Positions 6,230 through 13,596 of a DNA stretch of 19,194 nucleotides are shown piece by piece. The notes under the pieces are model-generated. The model did not search any database. It was not told where the DNA came from and saw only the letters and a list, made by a program, of their open reading frames with translations. Positions within the stretch are counted from its first letter, which is position 1; each line of letters begins with the position of its first letter. A program made the translations under genes and the position numbers. This DNA comes from CAYLNK01 sp964384675 (GTDB taxonomy: Bacteria > Acidobacteriota > Thermoanaerobaculia > UBA5066), in assembly GCA_964384675.1 (NCBI GenBank), contig CAYLNK010000105.1, positions 1-19,194 of the forward strand. Reading direction: 5' to 3'.

Positions 6230-8779
6230 TCAGGATCGGGTGCCGGGCGGAAAGACCCGCTTTCGGACGCTCCCGGTGACGCGTTCCAGGGCGCCCGCGA
6301 AGCGGGGATCTCCGCGCACCTTGTCGAAGAGCCCGGAGTCGAGGAAACGGAAGTCGAGGCCGCTCGGAGAGGCGGCGAATGCCCGTTCCAGCGCATCCAC
6401 GGTCAGCGGCACGTCGCCCCGGTAGGCGTGATAGCAGGCGAGCATCCCGAACGCCGGCGCCGCCGCGGCCCCGTGCGCCGGGTCGATCTGGCGCGGCACC
6501 GCCCCCGCCAGCACCGCGGCCTCGGCCTTCTGGCCGCGAGCCTCCAGCACGAGAGCCTTCGCGACCGGCCAGGCGGAAAGATCGAGCGCCGCCGCCTCCT
6601 CCGCGCGGCCCGCCAGGACCAGTGCGATCGCCTCGATGACGTGAGAGAGGTTGAAGCCCGGGTCGATGCGGGCCGCCAGGCGCGACTCGCGCACCGCCAC
6701 GTCGTAGCGCCGCCCGCCGAGGGCCGTCAACGCCACGATGCCGGAGCGGATGCTCGGACAGAGCGGGTCCAGCTCGGCTCCCCGCTCCATCTGGGCCATG
6801 GCGTCGTCGTATCGGCCGGCGCGCGCCAGCCCGATCCCGTGGAACGCCACGAAGGGCCCGGAGCTGGGAGAGAGCGCAGCCGCTTTTTCCAGGTCGGCCA
6901 GGGCCTCCGCGGCGGGGGCCCAGGCGAAGGCGCGGACCGCGCCTCGGGCGCCCCAGCCGTCGGGCAGGTCGGGGTCCAGGGCGATCGCCTGGTCAGCCAG
7001 GCGGGCCGAGCGCGCGTACTCGCCGTACGGGTCCTTCGAGTCGTAACCGAGCTGCACCCAGAGGCGGAGCGCCACCGAGAGCCCGGAGTAGGCGGGGGCA
7101 TAGGCGTCGTCCGTCCGGATCGACGACTCGAATGCCGTGATCCCGTCCCGCAGCATCTTCTCGCTCGGGCGCTGGAGCCAGTACTTCCCCTGGAGGTAGG
7201 CGTCGTAAGCCGAGCAGATCCGGGTCGTCGAGCCGGTCGACGCCGCCGGCGCCGCCGCGGGCGCCGTGGTCGGCGCGCCGGGATTGAGCGAAGCGGCGAG
7301 GGCACCCGTCACCTTCGTGGCGATCTCCTCGCGGAGAGAGAAGATGTCGGTCAGCTCGCGCTCGAAGGTCTGCGCCCAGACGTGGGCGTCGGTCTTCGCC
7401 TCGATCAGCTGGAGGGTGATCCGGATCCGGTTGCCGGAGCGCTGCACCGATCCCTCCAGGACGTGCTTGACGTCCAGCTCCTTGGCGATCTGGGGGACCG
7501 TCAGCTTCTTGGCCTTCACCGCGACGGCCGAGGTCCGCGAGATGACCTTCAGCCCCTCGATCCTCGACAGCTGCGCGATGATCTCCTCGGTCAGCCCCTC
7601 GCTCAGGTAGGCCCCCTGCTCGTCGGCGCCGATGTTGTCGAGCGGCAGCGCCGCGATCGAGGCCGCGAAGCGGGGGCCGGGCTTCCCCGTGGTCCGCGCG
7701 TCGCGCGGGGCCAGGAAGAGCACGGCGACGGCGAAGGCGGCGGCCCCGATCCCGGCCGCGATCCAGCGGCGGGCCGGGCGGACTCCGGACGAGAGGGTCG
7801 CGTCGCCGGAGCGGGCCAGGTGACCCGGCCACGGCGTCACCGGCTGCGGGGTGAGCCCGCGCTCCGGCGTCGCCTGCTGGAGGACCTCGCTCGCCAGGAA
7901 GACGCGCAGCTCGCGCTCCATCTCCTCGGCGGTCCGGTACCGGTCCTCGGGACTCTTGGCGAGCGCCCGCAGCACGGCGTCGGAGAGCTCGCGCGTCAGG
8001 CCCGGACGCAGCTCGGACGGGGGCCGCGGCGCCTCGTGGAGGTGCCGCTGCATCACCGCCTCGGGCGAGAGGCCGCTGAACGGCGGCTCGCCCGTCAGCA
8101 TCTCGTACAGGACGCAGCCGAGAGCGTAGAGGTCGCTCCGCCCGTCCACGTCCTCGTGCCCGCGCGCCTGCTCGGGGCTCATGTACGCCGGTGTGCCGAT
8201 GGCCATCCCCCCCACGGTGAGGTTCGGCGACGCCGCGCCACAGACGGCCCGGGCGACGCCGAAGTCGGCCACGATCGGGTTCCCGTTCGAGAGGAGGATG
8301 TTCTCCGGCTTGATGTCCCGATGCACGACGCAGCGCGCGTGGGCGTAGCTCAGGGCGTTCGCGACGGCCCGGGCGATGCGCACGGCCTCGACCACCGGCA
8401 TCGGCTTCGTCCAGGTCAGGCGCTCCCGGACGGTCTCCCCCTCCACGTACGGCATCACGTAGTAGACGAGGCCGAGGGCCTCCCCGGAGTCGAGCAGGGT
8501 CAGGATGTTCGGGTGCTGGAGCTGTGCCGTGATGTGGATCTCGCGGAGGAAGCGCTCCGTGCCGACCGCGGTGGCGTACTCCGGGCGCAGGACCTTGACG
8601 GCGACGAGGCGGTCCAGCTTGAGGTCCCGGGCCAGGTAGACGGTCGACATCCCCCCCTGGCCGAGCTCCCGCTCGTACCGGTAACGGTCCGACAGCTCTC
8701 GCCAGAACCGCTCGAAGGCGTCTCCCGTGGGAATAGCCACGGGATTGTAAAGGTGGGGGGCCACGCCAAAATTCCTCAT
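6230..8779 (-). CDS. Eukaryote-like Ser/Thr protein kinase with TM segment, TolB/FlgO-like domain and TPR tail (849 aa)
   Basis: A membrane-anchored signalling kinase. The kinase domain (about 33-295) is complete: Gly loop G40-QGGMSTVY, lysine K62 in VAVKVL, catalytic HRDIKPEN (D155), D172-FG, and the activation segment end GTPAYMSPEQ (195-204). A Pro-rich juxtamembrane region leads to one TM segment (about 339-357). Residues about 373-498 form the TolB/FlgO-like domain common after such kinases and adenylate cyclases (ISRTSAVAVK, then HVLEGSVQRSGNRIRITLQLI). Residues about 520-840 are TPR-like helical repeats. No PASTA domains. It presumably phosphorylates proteins in response to an extracytoplasmic or TPR-bound cue; targets are unknown. 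It heads a minus-strand run with the secreted-protein genes. The ATG at 8779 has a modest AGGA site. The first ~20 codons are AT-richer than the rest, and GTG at 8740 is an alternative start (see findings). Confidence 0.95.
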   Translation of the reverse strand: MRNFGVAPHLYNPVAIPTGDAFERFWRELSDRYRYERELGQGGMSTVYLARDLKLDRLVAVKVLRPEYATAVGTERFLREIHITAQLQHPNILTLLDSGEALGLVYYVMPYVEGETVRERLTWTKPMPVVEAVRIARAVANALSYAHARCVVHRDIKPENILLSNGNPIVADFGVARAVCGAASPNLTVGGMAIGTPAYMSPEQARGHEDVDGRSDLYALGCVLYEMLTGEPPFSGLSPEAVMQRHLHEAPRPPSELRPGLTRELSDAVLRALAKSPEDRYRTAEEMERELRVFLASEVLQQATPERGLTPQPVTPWPGHLARSGDATLSSGVRPARRWIAAGIGAAAFAVAVLFLAPRDARTTGKPGPRFAASIAALPLDNIGADEQGAYLSEGLTEEIIAQLSRIEGLKVISRTSAVAVKAKKLTVPQIAKELDVKHVLEGSVQRSGNRIRITLQLIEAKTDAHVWAQTFERELTDIFSLREEIATKVTGALAASLNPGAPTTAPAAAPAASTGSTTRICSAYDAYLQGKYWLQRPSEKMLRDGITAFESSIRTDDAYAPAYSGLSVALRLWVQLGYDSKDPYGEYARSARLADQAIALDPDLPDGWGARGAVRAFAWAPAAEALADLEKAAALSPSSGPFVAFHGIGLARAGRYDDAMAQMERGAELDPLCPSIRSGIVALTALGGRRYDVAVRESRLAARIDPGFNLSHVIEAIALVLAGRAEEAAALDLSAWPVAKALVLEARGQKAEAAVLAGAVPRQIDPAHGAAAAPAFGMLACYHAYRGDVPLTVDALERAFAASPSGLDFRFLDSGLFDKVRGDPRFAGALERVTGSVRKRVFPPGTRS
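8724..8743. promoter_or_regulatory. Perfect 7-bp inverted repeat (6-nt loop) at the kinase 5' end
   Basis: CCCGTGG and CCACGGG are separated by six bases. On the minus strand the first arm contains the alternative GTG start (8740-8738). TACAAT, a plausible -10 box, lies directly before it at 8749-8744. It could be an operator or an mRNA hairpin masking the start, or chance in GC-rich coding sequence. Confidence 0.3.
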
Positions 8780-8854
8780 CGCGTCCTGTGCCGACTGGTA
8801 CGGCGTCCCGCCCCGGACGGATCAGCCGCCTGGCCCGCTGAAATCCTCTTCTCC

Positions 8855-9288
8855 GTGTCGAGCGCTCCCTCCCGCCCGTCGACCCTCGACCACATCCTGA
8901 GTCTCGAGGAGTGGTCCTCGCTCCCGGAAGACGAGCCGGGCGAGCTCGTCGACGGCCGCCTCGAGGAGGAGGAGATGCCCGACGTCCTGCACGAGGTCGT
9001 GGTGGCGTGGCTGATTCAGCAGCTCCGAAACTGGCTGGCGGGAAAAGGCGGCATCGTGATCGGCTCGGAAGCGAAGTACAGGGTGCGGGCGGACCGCGGC
9101 CTGAAACCCGACGTGGCCGTCTTCCTGCCTGGCGGCAATCGACCGCCTCGCCACGGGCTCGTACGCGTTCCCCCCGGGATCGCAATCGAGGTCGTCTCCC
9201 CCGCGCCCCGCGACGGGCGTCGCGACCGGCTGGAGAAGCCTTCTGGCGCGAGATCGATCTCCTCGACCGGGAGGAGTCGGGCGAATAG
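8855..9288 (+). pseudogene. Broken Uma2-family (PD-(D/E)XK) nuclease gene
   Basis: From GTG at 8855 about 128 codons encode the N-terminal part of a Uma2 (DUF820) protein: ILSLEEWSSLPEDEPGELVDG, helix HEVVVAWLIQQLRNWL, KPDVAVFLPGG and IAIEVVSPAPRDGRRDRLEK, the expected PD-(D/E)XK region. Just after, at about 9237-9243, homology stops. The usual continuation (an EYa..GV.wYWlvDP-type segment, some 60 residues) is absent. A plausible C-terminal tail, FWREIDLLDREESGE, then appears in another frame and ends at TAG 9288. This fits an internal deletion of about 150-200 bp plus a frameshift. Read in the original frame, translation would run into antisense of the PPK gene to about 9757. Family call firm; the idea that the tail belongs to the same ancestral gene is inference. 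Intact Uma2 proteins are about 190 aa and often occur in many copies per genome. Confidence 0.75.
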
Positions 9289-9326
9289 AGCCGCGCGGCG
9301 CTCGGTCCGCTCGACAGTCCCGCTTC

Positions 9327-12300
9327 CTACGTGCCCGACAGGAATGCGTCCTGCGCCGATGGCCCGGTGCCGGCCCGCCTCACGTACGCCCCGTACGGCG
9401 ACAGCTCCCAGGCGCGCGGATCGCTCCACTCGACCTCCAGGATCCGGTCCAGGCGGGCGGCGAGACCCGGGTCGTCGACCGGGGCCAGGACCTCCACGCG
9501 GCGCCTCAGGTTGCGCGGGCGGAGATCGGCCGATCCGAGGAACCGCTCGGGGCTGCCGCCGTTCTCGAACCGGAGGATCCGGGCGTGCTCCAGGAAGCGC
9601 CCGACGGACGACACCACCCCGATCCGTTCGGAGAGGCCGGGGACGCCCGGGCGCAGGGTGCAGATCCCGCGGACCACCAGCCGCACGTCGACGCCCGCCT
9701 GGGAGGCCCGATAGAGCGCTCGCACGACCTCGGCGTCGGCCAGGCCGTTCACCTTGATCGCGATCCCGGAGGGCCGGCCCGCGCGGGCGTGCTCCGCCTC
9801 CCGCTCGATCCGCGACAGGATCCCGGGGAGGAGCCCGTTCGGGGCCACGAGGAGACGCCGGAACGGAGCCCGGGGCGCCCGCGACGAGCCGGTCAGCTCG
9901 TTGAACAGGTCGTTCACGTCGGCGGTGAGCACCTCGTCTGCCGTCAGGAGCGAGAGGTCGGTGTAGAGGCGGGCGGTCGACGCGTTGTAGTTGCCGGTGC
10001 CGATGTGGGCGTAGCGGGCCAGGGTCTCTCCCTCGCGCCGGGCCACCAGAGCCACCTTCGCGTGGTTCTTCAGCCCGACGAGGCCGTGGATCACCTGGAT
10101 CCCGGCCTCCTCCAGCGTGCGCGCCCAGGTGACGTTCCGCTCCTCGTCGAACCGGGCCTTCAGCTCCACGAAGACCGCGACCTCCTTGCCGGCGCGCGCG
10201 GCCGAAAGGAGCGCCGTCACCACCGGCGAGCGGTCGCCGGCGCGGTAGAGCGTCGACTTGATCGAGACCACGGCGGGATCTGCGGCGGCTGCCTCGAAGA
10301 ACCGCTGCGTCGTGGCCCCGAACGCCTCGTACGGATGGTGGGCCAGCCGGTCCCCGTCGCGCAGGAGGTCCCACAGGGACCTGCCGGCGGGAAGCGGGTC
10401 CCTCGCCGTGAACGCCGGGAACTGGAGGGCCGGTGCCGGCAGGAACGCGATCTCCCGGAAGCCGCCCACGTCGAGCCGTCCCGGCACCTCGTGGAAGTCC
10501 CGGTCGGGGAGAGTCCCGGCTCCCCGCTCGAGCTCCAGCTCCTTGCGCAGCATCTCCAGGAGCGGACGCGGCAGGCCCCGCTCCACCTCCACCCGCACGA
10601 CGGCGTTGCGGGCGCGGTTGCGGGCGTCCTCCTCGACGGCCTGCAGCAGGTTCCCGGCGCCCTCCTCGTCCAGCTCCAGGTCGCCCCGGCGGGTCACCCG
10701 GAAGAGGAACGCGCTGGCGACGCGGCGCCCGGGGTAGAGGTCCCCGAGGTGGGCCCTCACCACGTCCTCCAGCGGAACGTAGAGCCGCCCCTCCTCGAGC
10801 GTCAGGAAGCGCGGGACCGCGGACGGGATCCGGAGCTGGCCGAAGTGCGCCGGACCGGTGCCGGTGTCCTCCAGGATGAGCGCGAACGAGAGCGTCAGGT
10901 TCGGCGGGAGCGGGAACGGATGGCCCGGGCTCACCGTGAGAGCTCGGGGCGTCAGAGCCGGAAAGACCCGCTCCCGGAACAGCTTCGAGGCGGCGGCCCG
11001 CTCGACCGGGGAAAGCTCGTCCCAGGACGCCACCCGGATCCCCTCGCCGGAGAGGGTCCTCAGGACCCCGCGCAGGGCGCTCTCCTGACGGGACATCAGC
11101 TGGCGGAGGCGGATCGAGAGGATCGAGAGCCGCTGGTCGACGCCGAGGCCGCCGCCCGACGGCTCCTTCGCGGCCGTCCTCTCGAGCTCCTTGAGCTCCC
11201 CGATCTGCACCATCGCCAGCTCGTCCAGGTTCGAGGAGACGATCGACAGGAAGAGGAGCCGCGCCAGCGCGGGAACGGACGCGTCCTCCCCCAGCGCGAG
11301 CACCCGCGCGTTGAACTCCACGAGCGACAGCTCCGGCTCGAGGAGCTGCTCCGGGTCGGCGTGGCGGGTGTCGAGGGCCGTCTTCGGCAGCACGGGCGCA
11401 GGCAAGAGCGTCAGCTCGCGGCGAGACCGCTCGACGCTCCCGGAGCGCACCGGGGGCACGGCGACCGGACCGTCCGTCCGCGTGGCGAGCGTGAGCGCCG
11501 CGAGGGTGTCCGGGTCCCTCAGCGCGGGCGAGCCGGCCCGCGCGAGGGCCTCGTCGTACGGGAGCCACGTGACGGCCTCCGCCGAGACGGGCCGGACGCG
11601 CTCGGCGAGCCACACCTCCAGGAGCGGGCGTCGACCCACCGCCGGGACCGTGCCGAGCAGCTTCAGGTCGCCGACGGCGCTTCCGAGCACCTGCCGGAGC
11701 AGGTGATGGCAGCCCTCCTCGCCGCTTCCGTCGGCGCTGGGCAGCACCAGCCCGGTCTCGATGGGACGAAGAGCCAGGCGGCCGCCGTCGAGCGCCAGGA
11801 GGACGATCGCCCTCCCGGTGCCGACGGAGCGGGCGCGGGCCTCCGACTCGATGGCCCCGAGAAGCGCCTCCGCGCGCTCGAGCTTCGGGGTGAGCGTCAG
11901 CCGGAGGCCGTACGTCTCGCGATAGACCCGTTCGAGATCGCCCAGCGTCGGCCGCCCCGCCCGGAGGCGGGTCACCTTCAGCTCGCGGAAGTCGCGGACC
12001 AGGCCGCCGGCGCGCACCGACGCCGTGTCGATCGCCGCCTCGAAGCGCGAGCCCAGGACGAGCCCGCCCTGGAAGGCGCGCGACACGCGCTCCACCTCCA
12101 GCTCCACCCGCGGCTTGAGCTGCGCCGGATCGACGAGACCGCGCAGCCGGCGGGCCGGCTCCACGTCCGAGACGAGAGCCTGCCGCGGGTCCACCGCGGC
12201 GACCGACGCCTCGAAGCCGTCCAGCCCCCCGTCCGGCCGCCGGACCGACAGGGTCAGGACCCGGCGGTCGTCGGCACGCAGCCGGAGCCGGCACACCGCA

Positions 12301-12458
12301 CCGCGGCGGCGCAGCGCCCCATCCGTCGTGTCGAGGTAGAGATCGCGATGGAAGCTCCGCGCCGGCGCCCCCGCGGCACGCAGTCCGAGCGGCGGCGCGT
12401 CGCCCACCAGGCGCGGCACGAGCGCGGGATCCGCGACGTCGCAGCGGAAGCTCGACAT
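9327..12458 (-). CDS. ppk1: CYTH / degenerate-Nudix-like / polyphosphate kinase 1 fusion (1043 aa)
   Basis: PPK1 makes long-chain polyphosphate reversibly from ATP. Residues about 374-1030 are a complete PPK1: ELSLVEFNARVL (375-387), SNLDELAMVQIG, LTPRALTVSPGHPFPLPPN (502-520), DRLAHHPYEAFGATTQRF, VVSIKSTLYRAG, VFVELKARFDEERN, the first HKD-type motif KNHAKV with H799, HIGTGNYN, and the second histidine H958 in RFLEHARI, then GSADLRPRNLRRRVEV. Normal PPK1 is about 700 aa; here about 370 residues are added at the N-terminus. Residues 1-200 resemble a CYTH triphosphate-tunnel domain (RDLYLDTTDGALRRRGAVCR, ELKVTRL, LTPKLERAEALL) but lack a clear N-terminal ExExK. Residues about 211-326 resemble a Nudix fold with an eroded Nudix box. 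The ATG at 12458 lies 38 nt after the DUF4956 stop, with only a weak ribosome site. Probably co-transcribed with DUF4956. Confidence 0.93.
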   Translation of the reverse strand: MSSFRCDVADPALVPRLVGDAPPLGLRAAGAPARSFHRDLYLDTTDGALRRRGAVCRLRLRADDRRVLTLSVRRPDGGLDGFEASVAAVDPRQALVSDVEPARRLRGLVDPAQLKPRVELEVERVSRAFQGGLVLGSRFEAAIDTASVRAGGLVRDFRELKVTRLRAGRPTLGDLERVYRETYGLRLTLTPKLERAEALLGAIESEARARSVGTGRAIVLLALDGGRLALRPIETGLVLPSADGSGEEGCHHLLRQVLGSAVGDLKLLGTVPAVGRRPLLEVWLAERVRPVSAEAVTWLPYDEALARAGSPALRDPDTLAALTLATRTDGPVAVPPVRSGSVERSRRELTLLPAPVLPKTALDTRHADPEQLLEPELSLVEFNARVLALGEDASVPALARLLFLSIVSSNLDELAMVQIGELKELERTAAKEPSGGGLGVDQRLSILSIRLRQLMSRQESALRGVLRTLSGEGIRVASWDELSPVERAAASKLFRERVFPALTPRALTVSPGHPFPLPPNLTLSFALILEDTGTGPAHFGQLRIPSAVPRFLTLEEGRLYVPLEDVVRAHLGDLYPGRRVASAFLFRVTRRGDLELDEEGAGNLLQAVEEDARNRARNAVVRVEVERGLPRPLLEMLRKELELERGAGTLPDRDFHEVPGRLDVGGFREIAFLPAPALQFPAFTARDPLPAGRSLWDLLRDGDRLAHHPYEAFGATTQRFFEAAAADPAVVSIKSTLYRAGDRSPVVTALLSAARAGKEVAVFVELKARFDEERNVTWARTLEEAGIQVIHGLVGLKNHAKVALVARREGETLARYAHIGTGNYNASTARLYTDLSLLTADEVLTADVNDLFNELTGSSRAPRAPFRRLLVAPNGLLPGILSRIEREAEHARAGRPSGIAIKVNGLADAEVVRALYRASQAGVDVRLVVRGICTLRPGVPGLSERIGVVSSVGRFLEHARILRFENGGSPERFLGSADLRPRNLRRRVEVLAPVDDPGLAARLDRILEVEWSDPRAWELSPYGAYVRRAGTGPSAQDAFLSGT

Positions 12459-12496
12459 CAGCCGATGAGATCCGGGTCAGGCACGCCGCGTCTCCC

Positions 12497-13540
12497 TCAC
12501 CGGAGCTCGACGCCGACGAGCTGAGGTCCCCCGCGGGAGCGCAGGATCGTGAGGAAGGCGTCGTGCGGCACGCTCTTCCGGATCCGCACCAGGTACTCCA
12601 GGGTCACGCCGCCGAACTCCCCCGGCAGCACCGCCGACAGCTCCCAGCGCTTGGCGCTCTCCACGAGCACCGACTCCACCGCCAGCTGCACCGGCTCGAG
12701 CTCGGAGCCGTGGACGCGCAGGATCGCTTTGAACGGGAACCGGCGGTCTCCGGGCCCCTCGTCCCGCAGCTGCCGGCGCCGCCACGCCTTGCCGGCCAGC
12801 GACTCGAGCTGCGCCGGCGACAGGGCGGAGAGCACCTCCCGGTCGAGCTGCTCCACGAACTCGCCTCCCTGCGCGGCCACGGAGCGGGCCTTCTCCAGAC
12901 GCCGGACGGCCGGCGAGCCCTCCAGGTTCGCCGGGGCCCGGCCGAACTCCGTCCACCAGAGGACCAGGATCGCCACGTTGAAGATCACGGAGGTGACGAG
13001 CCCGATCGAGAGCTCGCCGACGGCCGCGGCGATCCCCACCCCCGTCGCCACGAAGATGTAGACGGCGTCCTTCGTGTCCTCGAGCGTGTTCCGGAACCTG
13101 ACGGCCGCCACGATGCCGGCCAGGCTGAACGCCAGCGCCAGGCTGTCCTGCACCAGCACCACGACTCCGGCGACGGCGATCGGCAGCACGACGAGCGTGT
13201 GGACGATCGACTGCATGAAGCCCTTCCGGCGCCGGGTCAGGACGTAGACCCAGGCGATCGGGATCGCGACGGCCAGCGCTCCGCCGATGGAGAGCGTCGA
13301 CGCCAGCAGCAAGTCCGCGCGCCGGCCCGCCGGTGTGAGCGGCGACTCTCCCGTCAAGGCGGCCCGCGCGTCGGACTTGAAGTGCCCGGGAGCGAAGAGC
13401 TCCCCCACGCGCGGCACCTGGCGCTCGATGGCCACGAGGAGGGCCACCAGGGCAACGTAGTAGACGACGAGGCCCACCAGGTGACGCGTCAGAGGCGAGG
13501 GCCCCGAGGCCCCGGCTTCGGCCGGACGGTTGGTGCTCAA
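12497..13540 (-). CDS. DUF4956 integral membrane protein (347 aa)
   Basis: Recognised from the conserved block AGIVAAVRFRNTLEDTKDAV (141-160) and the following IFVATGVGIAAAVG. Membrane segments are predicted at about 21-38, 81-101, 111-130, 133-147, 160-175 and 177-196, followed by a soluble, probably cytoplasmic domain (about 205-347) ending in VGVELR. Molecular function is unknown. In other bacteria DUF4956 genes typically sit beside VTC-like polyphosphate polymerase genes, so pairing with a PPK1 fusion fits a role in membrane-linked polyphosphate synthesis or transport. The called start is TTG at 13540 (MSTNRPAEAG), with no Shine-Dalgarno; TATACT lies nine bases upstream, which hints at a very short or absent leader. 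No ATG or GTG alternative precedes the first TM segment. Confidence 0.86.
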   Translation of the reverse strand: MSTNRPAEAGASGPSPLTRHLVGLVVYYVALVALLVAIERQVPRVGELFAPGHFKSDARAALTGESPLTPAGRRADLLLASTLSIGGALAVAIPIAWVYVLTRRRKGFMQSIVHTLVVLPIAVAGVVVLVQDSLALAFSLAGIVAAVRFRNTLEDTKDAVYIFVATGVGIAAAVGELSIGLVTSVIFNVAILVLWWTEFGRAPANLEGSPAVRRLEKARSVAAQGGEFVEQLDREVLSALSPAQLESLAGKAWRRRQLRDEGPGDRRFPFKAILRVHGSELEPVQLAVESVLVESAKRWELSAVLPGEFGGVTLEYLVRIRKSVPHDAFLTILRSRGGPQLVGVELR

Positions 13541-13549
13541 GACCGTTTC

Positions 13550-13555
13550 AGTATA
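13550..13555 (-). promoter_or_regulatory. Candidate -10 box (TATACT) for the DUF4956-ppk1 unit
   Basis: TATACT reads on the minus strand nine bases before the TTG start. No convincing -35 hexamer is found 17 bases further. The position implies a leader of only a few bases. Confidence 0.35.
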
Positions 13556-13569
13556 GCCACGCGTCGGGT

Positions 13570-13579
13570 CCGGGCCCGG
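13570..13579. promoter_or_regulatory. 10-bp palindrome CCGGGCCCGG in the divergent gap
   Basis: A perfect palindrome close to the middle of the 56-nt gap between the DUF4956 start and the 1452-aa gene start. It lies between the two candidate -10 boxes, where an operator for both genes would sit. Such G/C palindromes arise by chance in DNA of this composition. Confidence 0.3.
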
Positions 13580-13582
13580 TCC

Positions 13583-13588
13583 TACACT
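13583..13588 (+). promoter_or_regulatory. Candidate -10 box (TACACT) for the 1452-aa gene
   Basis: TACACT lies eight bases before the ATG at 13597, the spacing seen at leaderless genes. No Shine-Dalgarno sequence is present, and no clear -35 box. Confidence 0.3.
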
Positions 13589-13596
13589 CCCATCCG

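Noticed and set aside
9289..9326. Possible terminator between the Uma2 remnant and the PPK1 stop
   Set aside because: No convincing hairpin followed by a T run on either strand.
9585..12524. Long plus-strand open frame antisense to the PPK1 fusion, and a second long minus-strand frame (9016-12294)
   Set aside because: Compositional shadows; no recognisable motifs, while the PPK1 frame is fully conserved in motif order.
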